From assembly GCA_025266875.1 (NCBI GenBank), contig JALLLT010000020.1, forward strand, positions 620,001 through 684,000: DNA of 64,000 nt, in the 5' to 3' direction. Positions 56,668 to 64,000 of the stretch are shown here, piece after piece. The notes under the pieces are model-generated. The model was not told the origin of the DNA. It did not search any database and saw nothing but the letters and a program-made list of their open reading frames with translations. Position numbers and translations under genes: made by a program. The stretch's first letter is position 1. Every line of letters begins with the position of its first letter. The stretch is from Fennellomyces sp. T-0311. Its lineage: Eukaryota > Mucoromycota > Mucoromycetes > Mucorales > Lichtheimiaceae.

Positions 56668-58647
56668 ATGCTCTCTGCCGTTTTAAAATCGCCATCATTG
56701 GTTAGGTAAGTTTCCTCAATCCCCATTAGCTTGAGCTGGCCGAAATGACTTTCTAAACTTTTGACATTAGAGCATCGCCTCTTGCGCGACGTGCCTTCTC
56801 GACAAACTTGCCTGCGCTCCAGCAAGCTGCTGCTGCCAGCAAGTCGTCTGCTGTTCCCAACGTCAAGAACTATATCAACGGCGAGTTTGTCGAATCCCAG
56901 GCTACAAAGTGGATCGAATTGAAGAACCCGGTACGTGTGCTTGTTCATCCTCGCGCGGGAAGGGCTAATCTGGTCATACACACAGGCCACCCAAGAACTC
57001 CTTGGTCTGGTTCCTGAGACCACCCGTGAGGAACTTGAAGAGGCCACCAAGTCGGCTGTATCTGCCGCCAAGGAATGGAAGAAGACCACGGTTTTGCAGC
57101 GCCAACGCGTCATGATGGATTTGCAGTACTTGATCCGTCAGAACCAGGACAAGATTGCTGCAAACATTGTCGAGGAGCAAGGCAAGACCTTCGTCGATGC
57201 CAAGGGCGATGTTTTCCGCGGTCTCCAGGTTGTTGAGCAGGCGTGCGCGCTGACCAGCCAGATGATGGGCGAAAAGCTGACTGTGGCCAAGGATATGGAG
57301 ACATGTACGTGGTATTATCAAATCAGAAATAGGCTTAATACAGATAGCGGGTATACTGACGCTGAATTTCGATTCTTATCTCAGACATGTTTCGCGAGCC
57401 ATTGGTAAAGTGGGATCGAATCACTGTCAAGGCAGCATGCTTACCGCCATTCATGTAGGGTGTCACTGCCGGTATCTGCCCATTCAACTTCCCCGCCATG
57501 ATTCCTCTGTGGATGTTCCCATTGTCGATTGCCGCCGGTAACTCGATCATCATGAAGCCTTCTGAGCGCGACCCTGGTGCCATGATGATGTTGGCTGAGC
57601 TGGCTGCTGAAGCTGGCGTTCCCAAGGGTGTTTTGAACATTGTCCACGGCTCGGTCGACTGTGTCAACTACATCTGCGACGCTCCCGAGATCAAGGCCAT
57701 CTCGTTCGTTGGTTCTGACCGTGCTGGTCAACACATCTACACTCGTGGCAACGCCAATGGCAAGCGTGTCCAGGCCAACTTGGGAGCCAAGAACCACGCT
57801 GTCATTCTTCCCGATGCCAACAAGCAGGCCACTTTGAACGCTGTTGCTGGCGCCGCATTTGGTGCTGCTGGCCAGCGCTGCATGGCTTTGAGCACCTTGG
57901 TGTTGGTTGGTGAAGCCAAGGAATGGTTGCCCGAATTAGCTGAGCGTGCCAAGCAGCTCAAGGTTGGCTACGGCATGGATCCCGAGGTGGATCTCGGACC
58001 TGTCATTACCGTCCAAGCCAAGGAGCGTGCCGAACGTTTGGTCCAGAGTGGTGTGGATGAGGGCGCCAACTTGTTGTTGGATGGCCGTGGTATTGTTGTC
58101 AAGGGATACGAGAAGGGCAACTTTGTTGGTAAGTGTACTTTTATCCGTGGTCGCGGGAGATCGTTTAACCCTTTCCTTTAAGGTCCCACGATCATTACCG
58201 ATGTCAAGCCCCATATGGAGTGCTACCGCGAAGAAATCTTTGCTCCCGTTCTCGTCTGCTTGAACGTCGACACCTTGGATGAGGCCATTGAGATGATCAA
58301 TGCCAACCCTTACGGTAACGGTACCGCCGTCTTCACCAACTCGGGCCCCATTGCTCGCAAGTTCGAACACGAAATCGATGTCGGCCAAGTCGGCATCAAC
58401 GTTCCTATCCCAGTACCCGTTCCACCCTTCTCCTTCGTAAGTAAACACTCCTATGCTTCTCGTTTTCAATGTACTGAGATGTGTGTCCTTTTAGACCGGC
58501 AGTCGCGGTTCCATTTTGGGCGATATGAACTTCTATGGCAAGAGTGGTCTTCACTTCTACACCAAGCCCAAGACCGTCACTTCCCTGTGGAAGGAAACCG
58601 ATGCCTCCCATACCCGCTCGAGCGTTGCCATGCCCACCATGCAATAA
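56668..58647 (+). CDS. Methylmalonate-semialdehyde dehydrogenase (CoA-acylating), mitochondrial
   Basis: Converts methylmalonate or malonate semialdehyde plus CoA to propionyl- or acetyl-CoA in valine and pyrimidine breakdown. Seven exons (56668-56705, 56771-56930, 56986-57304, 57385-57404, 57459-58128, 58183-58436, 58495-58647) give 537 residues. A mitochondrial presequence is evident: [13 protein letters not shown], then [15 protein letters not shown]. The enzyme body has [69 protein letters not shown] with Asn-Leu-Gly-Ala-Lys-Asn in place of the usual Glu (typical of this family), the nucleophile in [21 protein letters not shown], and [17 protein letters not shown]. Exon 4 is only 20 bases. 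There is no visible link to the oxidative cluster. Confidence 0.95.
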
Positions 58648-59286
58648 GCATGTTGACAAGTAGACAGTAAATAAAAGAAAAAAAGACTATTGCATCTCCG
58701 TGTTCGCCGAAAAAAACGTCAAACTGTATAAAGTGTACTGTAGCAACATTGAATGTCACTGTCCGAAACTGTATAGGGGCTGTACAAGCGAACTTGGTCC
58801 AAGGATTCGACTTTCATAGAGAGTACGCTGATAAACATCCATGCAGGGCCATCGGTTATATTTTTAGTCACAAGATCTCCTTTGATCTGAACACCATCTG
58901 GACAAAGTATATATAAACAAGTGCATAACAAGCATTGTGTCGGATGGCCGTTCCTTTAAATCCCGGTTTTTTACTCGATGACAATACTAGTTATTACTTT
59001 TCGATCCAAAAAATATTAATTGCAGCGATCTCTGGAGCCTGACGACATTTGGCATAGCGAATCTATATAAAAAGAGAGGGGTGAAAGGGGGGCTAACCAG
59101 TACTAGATAGAGGAGATCACCACGTTTATTTTTTTCCTTTTCATATTTCTAAAGGCGAGGCTCTTCGGCTATGCGTGTGGCGCGTTTTATATCTATTGGA
59201 CTTTTGATCGACACACTATTTATTCATTCCCGGGATTCTCCCCAACCGTCTCTCTTTCCCTCTTTTTAACCTTTCTTTATCTGAAC
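58648..59286. other. Intergenic region upstream of the small membrane protein gene
   Basis: About 640 bases. It holds a TATATAAAAAGAG box at about 59063-59075 and a weaker TTTATAT near 59185, both upstream of the ATG at 59287. No ORF is supportable. Confidence 0.45.
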
Positions 59287-59655
59287 ATGGCCACGACAGA
59301 GGACGACACGGTCTATCATTCGTACAGTCCCCAGATCCCCACATCTGCTGCCGGGCCTACAACCATCATCATCATTGTCGTGCTTGTACTCGTTACATGT
59401 TTCATTCTGAACTGCTCTCGAGTCCGTGAAACTCTCAACAACCGGAAAATATCCCAGCGATGTCGCAAGTTGCAAGAACAGCAACAGTACTTCCACGCCT
59501 CTGATAGCCCATCGTTCGGATCATGGTCATCATCTACTTCTACCGTGCAGGGGGATGCTCAACAAAATACCAAGCACGACGACCCGGGGAATCAGGATCA
59601 TACGACTATTAACGTTCAGGAACCTCCAGTAGCGGTGACAAGATCATCACAATAG
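59287..59655 (+). CDS. Small single-pass membrane protein, function unknown
   Basis: A single exon of 122 residues. A 23-residue N-terminal segment without a signal peptide is followed by one strong membrane helix (residues 25-43, TTIIIIVVLVLVTCFILNC). The juxtamembrane region is basic (RVRETLNNRKISQRCRKLQEQ), and a Ser/Gln/Asp-rich disordered tail follows. The charge pattern suggests an extracellular or luminal N terminus and a cytosolic tail. Upstream TATA-like elements and a pyrimidine-rich leader support transcription. I know no family for it. It ends about 200 bases from the convergent BCAS3-type gene. Confidence 0.6.
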   Translation: MATTEDDTVYHSYSPQIPTSAAGPTTIIIIVVLVLVTCFILNCSRVRETLNNRKISQRCRKLQEQQQYFHASDSPSFGSWSSSTSTVQGDAQQNTKHDDPGNQDHTTINVQEPPVAVTRSSQ

Positions 59656-59861
59656 AAAAAAAAGTATTTCATCAGCATGCATTACTGTAGAGTAGTATAG
59701 CATTTATACAATGTATTATAATCACCCAACCCACATTTTTGCGGCGTAGAAGGAATTCTGCACCTTTATTACTAAAAAAAAAGCATTCAGAAAACAGTTA
59801 TGTGTGCAAATATGTACAAAATGTGTTGCTATGTGCAAGGAGGAGGAGGGATCATTTTTTT

Positions 59862-62851
59862 CTATGGCTTTAGTAGGTCATTATCATCGCCAAAGACAGA
59901 ATCATGGGGTGAAGCAATCTCGTTGTCGCCATCAGGTGAGTATACTTCCTCGTCCATCCTTGATGCGCTATCGTCAGTGGATGACGTCTCACCGTTACTT
60001 ATTTTGTTGCCCATGTTGATCAGACACGCATCCTCAAAAGAGAGACGGTCCAAAGTGCTGAACGAAAAGCGTGTTGCTGAGTTGGCACTCGTGCTGAGGA
60101 AACCGGAGGGGGATGGTGAAAAGGAGCTTTTCATGGCGTTGGAAATGTTTTCTATGATGGAGGGGGAGAGTTGAGTGTCGAAATTTATGACAATGAATTT
60201 TATATCCACCTTCCAATTCCGCCAGCGCATCATCCAGCAATGCCCCGTCCTTGGCAGCAGCTGTTCTACCAACACGATCGATACGACTTGCATATGGTTC
60301 GGGTGCGTCTTGCGTCAGAATGAGGGGACGCGCCTGTGGAACAAACGCATCTTCATCCGACGGCGGTTCGTAAGTGTGGAAGCTGAAATGTTGGTCCATC
60401 CACAGCTGTTTTTCGTATTCGCATGTCGATATTTCCGCAAACGAAAGCCATCCTTTTGTCCGTTTCTTCGTGCTCATGTCATCGTTCTGCTGTGCCTTGA
60501 CTTGGTCCCAATCAGGTTTCCTTGAAACTTCCCACTCAGCTACGTCCCCCTGCTTGACGTTCATTTCCAGTTTTTCAACAACCCGTCCGCTTTCACGCTT
60601 CTTGACCAATGTTTGGACCAACCAGCATCGATGAAGTGTTAGAATACCACGTGGATGCACAGAGTAAATGTCTCGATAACCAGTTGATAAAGGCTCACGG
60701 TCCGCGACATTGCGATCCTCTTCCTCGTCAAAGCCAAACATGCGATTGTCGCGGTCGGATGTCCATCGATCGACCATGTTTTTGGAGTTTTGCAGTAGGT
60801 TGGATGCCTGTGCCTTCCATGACGAAGCCGATGCCTGGCGCGCGGCTTCGGGAATAGTGCCAATGAGCAGGTAGGGTGTTTTGCTCACTGGAAGAAAATG
60901 AGTGGCCAGTTTTGCTCCCCTTGAAACGCTCACTGATTCAATGGAAGAATTGGACGGTATTCGCATTCGACTGTTGCTAGGTTCCTCGGTTGCCAGGTTT
61001 CCTGACTTTGGGTTATCTGTGCCAGGCATGATGCGTCGTTGCTTGATGCGCATTACCGAATTCAGCGTGGTGGCCTGTGCACACATGATTACCCAATTTG
61101 TTGATCAGCCTATTTGTTTCTTGTTTACCTGCTGGAACGACACACGTCGATGGTCTGTGGGATACGGGTGGTATTTTGGGTTAATGACTTTTGCCTGCAC
61201 ATGCCCGGGGATTTCTGCCGATCCTCCATACGGGTTGATTGCGTACAGATGCGTTGTTCCGCGGGCAGTGCTGACGGCACACCACAACGAATCGGTGGAG
61301 AAGCGTACGTCTTCAACAAGGGCATCGGTGATACCTCGTGACAAAGTGTAGATATGAGTCACGGGTTGTTCGCCCGAAACAAGCGAGAAGATGTAAAAGG
61401 TGTGACCCTGGTTTGATGCTGACAATAGCAAGGTGCCTGATGGATTGAAAGTAAGGTTGGTGACAGTGTGGTGGTGGGAGCGAAAGTGAGCGTAAATGGA
61501 GGGCAATTTCTGCAACTCTCGAATCATAATCTACTCGCATGCATGTCAGTTGGCGTTTAGATTCTCCATGATGTATCATTGATTACCAGTCCGACTGGCT
61601 GCGAAGCGTCGATACTGCTGCTGCTGGCACTTGACCTGCGACGTCGCCGGGTGGGGCTAGAACTCATTTCTGGCGCTGGCGCTGGCGGGTTGTTTGCAAA
61701 ATAGTTGGATATCGTGTGATAGCTGTACTCGCTCAACGACTTTACCACACCATGAACTTCCTTTGCAATGTCTTTAGCGACGCCCTTGACATCCTTTTCG
61801 CTGACGACGTGTGGTAGGAACCCTGTTGCCAAGCGATCGGTGTCCGCTGTGGTCGTGGCGTAGGCGATGAAGCGCGTGCCAAGTGCGAAAACAGGGCCTA
61901 ATGTGGGGTGATGGTAGACGTCTGTCAATGGATTCGATTGCTGCGATAGATCGAAAGCGGACAGTATATGCAGGGACGCGCCACGGTCTTCTGTTGTGGT
62001 GCCCTAAATGATGCAAGAAAATGAGCACAAACAAAGGCAGACGACGTGGGCATTTTACCAATACAATGGAATGAGCGTTGCTTTGAATTCTTCTGACGCT
62101 CACGCCTTGATCGATAAGGTCAGAAAATTCCTTGATCAGCTGATGCGTATGCAACGAGAATATTCGCAGCTGCATTGGCTTGCATGGCATAGAATCTTCA
62201 TGTTGTCTCTCGGACGAGTCGTCGCCAGCAGATGAGCTAATACAAAACCGGTGAATCAAGCAGTTGGAGTCGATCGCAAAGCATTTACAGGATAGCAAGC
62301 AGCGGTCGCTGTTGCGCGAATTCGTCGACGCAGCCGGTATGTGGGTCAGCCAAGATATGCATGAAACGCACGGTGCCTATCGCTTGATCTCGCAATGAAC
62401 ATGTTTCATGCACGTTTTCGGGATTTGTCACGTCCCAGACCTGGAATCCGTCCTGGTAGCCTAACAGCAGCAGTGAACTACACAAGTTAACCATCATATG
62501 CGGACACAAAGACGAGCAGCCAATCGAATGGTTACTTTGAAGCGGCATTCTCAAAAGAGGTAAAGGTCACCCATTCGGTATCATCATGCGGATCCATCTC
62601 TTCCGATTCGACGCTTTGCCAATCCTGTTGAGCATCGTGGAGAATGGCAGGAGCGCTGGATCGTTTTTTCTGCAGATTGGAGGCCAAATAGAGTGACATT
62701 TTTGTCAAGCCAGAAGACAAGTATTCCAGCGAGGTTGGATCCCTGATGAATTATGCAGCTTATCAGTTCTGTGCAACCTCGAGCTTTTGCGTGTGTTATG
62801 TGATAGAAACAACCTCAGGAATTTCGGGTCTGCTCGAACGCCCTGTGGCAT
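59862..62851 (-). CDS. BCAS3-type WD40 protein (PROPPIN-related autophagy/cytoskeleton factor)
   Basis: BCAS3 proteins form a seven-bladed WD40 propeller related to Atg18/PROPPINs and act in membrane-linked and cytoskeletal processes. Eight exons start at an ATG at 62851 (MPQGVRADPKFLR joined to DPTSLEYL). Propeller blades include LLLLGYQDGFQVWDV, QLRIFSLHTHQLIKEF, GPVFALGTRFIAYAT, HHHTVTNLTFNPSGTLLLSA and DVRFSTDSLWCAVST. The BCAS3 domain contains FLPVSKTPYLLIGTIPEAAR-like sequence and the family hallmark KGWLSFAEISTCE with LWMDQHFSFHTYE. A long acidic Ser-rich tail ends in FGDDNDLLKP. Length is about 850 residues, and a basic patch (PTRRRRRSSASSSS) lies between blades. Exon joins were checked in phase; the first small exon is less certain. 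Confidence 0.85.
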
Positions 62852-64000
62852 GTTAATACGTTTGCTATCGTAAGGAAGGTGCTGTTGTTGGAATGAGTGC
62901 GAATGAGAGTGGGTCCACCTGAAATGGTGCACAATGGCGTCAGTTGGGACCGAGCCCGCTGGTCGAACGAAGAAAAAAAGTGGCAAAGAGGTGTTAAAGA
63001 GAGAGAGGGTCAAAGACAGAAGGAAAATACTGTTCACAGCCAAATTGCAAGAATGACGTTTACTGGCCAAGTTGTTCCCCCCCCCTTGAGCCGTGTGACT
63101 CATTGCGAAGGGGGTTAGTCCCAACAAGCTTTAATGTTGAGTGTGAGAATACCCTCTCTTATCTCTAGGATACTGCTATCCGCTTGACAACATTACGCCG
63201 GGCACTCCGATGCACGCATGTCGTGTTAGTCTGATCTAAAGCTGAGATCGTTCGATTGCACATGTCAGATCAGTAATGGCATCGTTTGTACTCTGCTGGT
63301 GTTACTGTGTTCAACAAAGACACAGGGTTGATACGCGGGAATGCTGGTGCCGCGTATCATTTAACTTTGCACGGTTCAGTGCATGCAATAGCATGAAAAT
63401 CGAGTTCATTTGGGTTGCTGCCAGGATATCAAACATTTAATCGTTGTAAGCATTGTAAGCATTGCAGACGAAGCACATGCGATTCATACTGGCATCCAAT
63501 CAATGGTGGCAGTTGTCGTCTTTTCTCTGATGGATGAGTTCTACGGTGCTTCCTGGCTTTATTATCGAACAGAATCAGCAGCATAGTCCGAAAGGTCACG
63601 CTATCTGTATAATTAATGACGGCTGCTTCACCCATTTTGAAAAGCGGCGATCAATGACAGATCAAAAAGGGATCACAAGAGTAGATCAAGAATGAAAACG
63701 TTTGCCGATGCTCCGACGGGTGCGGGAATGTGGGCTCCCATCGAGATCCCAGTGCTTGCTGGGCAATAGACAAGAGCTGCGGGCAAAGGTGGGATTGTCT
63801 CGGATGCATATTAAAAGCGAGATGGCTGGACGAATGAAATCAAAGTGGGTCGGAAGATATTGTCTGCTTGCAAGATCGATTGCGCCATTTTCAGTGGATA
63901 TGAATGGCCCAGTAGATCCGATGGTGTGCGATCCAATAAGATGCCAATCGACGTTATATTTTTTCTGTTTGTTTAGTTCAAGGAACCGGATCTTTTCTCT
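62852..64000. other. Upstream region of the BCAS3-type gene, to the window end
   Basis: About 1.15 kb. The first part presumably holds the minus-strand promoter, with a GA-rich stretch at 62990-63030 and a short C run near 63079. Beyond 63130 I see only chance ORFs and no gene, RNA or repeat. Confidence 0.45.

Noticed and set aside
57936..58469. 177-codon minus-strand ORF inside methylmalonate-semialdehyde dehydrogenase
   Set aside because: It is a shadow of strongly biased codons in the real plus-strand gene.
60174..60860. Plus-strand ORFs across the BCAS3-type gene
   Set aside because: They are antisense to exons with conserved WD40 and BCAS3 sequence on the minus strand.

Overview
This window is nuclear DNA of an early-diverging fungus, most probably a mucoralean (Mucoromycota). 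Nearly every gene is cut by several short introns of about 50-60 bases with GT..AG ends. Promoters often carry a TATAAA box 30-100 bases before the ATG. The gene set is fungal: a Cdc3-type septin, a two-domain ABC ATPase of the yeast YDR061W type, and mucoralean-looking P450s. The assignment rests on gene structure and protein resemblance only. About twenty intact genes are supported; exon joins were worked out by hand, requiring phase agreement and family-conserved sequence.

Bases 1-17,800 hold housekeeping genes: a partial basic repeat protein (-), mitochondrial GatC (+), the dicarboxylate carrier DIC1 (+), a double ABC ATPase (-), then a 4.6 kb gene-poor stretch, hexokinase (+), a short DDHD-type phospholipase A1 (-), and an FHA plus protein-kinase gene of the CHK2/Cds1 type (-). 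The kinase is head to head with the 8-oxoguanine glycosylase OGG1 (+). Bases 17,800-25,900 form an 8 kb graveyard of decayed coding sequence: an LRR-like remnant, a diverged tandem repeat and several ORF chains broken by stops and frame changes.

Bases 25,900-36,000 hold a gamma-tubulin complex protein (+), a small TATA-driven gene (-) head to head with septin CDC3 (+), an aldehyde dehydrogenase (-) head to head with an intronless Golgi-type glycosyltransferase (+), and a small secreted protein (-).

Bases 36,400-54,000 look like an accessory oxidative gene cluster: P450-A (-), an intronless polytopic membrane protein (+), an allantoate-permease-type MFS transporter (-), Old Yellow Enzyme 1 (-), a second MFS transporter (+), Old Yellow Enzyme 2 (+), and P450-B (-), a close paralogue of P450-A. 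A third, dead Old Yellow Enzyme lies at about 55.5 kb, and a 162-bp palindromic transposable element lies at 46.3 kb. Together they suggest local duplication and decay of a P450/ene-reductase/transporter set. No backbone synthase (PKS, NRPS or terpene synthase) is visible, so detoxification or catabolism is as likely as biosynthesis.

Bases 56,700-62,900 return to housekeeping: methylmalonate-semialdehyde dehydrogenase (+), a small single-pass membrane protein (+) and a BCAS3-type WD40 protein (-). Notable gene-structure features are four GC-AG introns (one a paralogue-supported GT-to-GC change in P450-A, one weaker in-frame case in OGG1), a 6-nt micro-exon in the MFS1 gene, and a CA microsatellite translated inside GatC.
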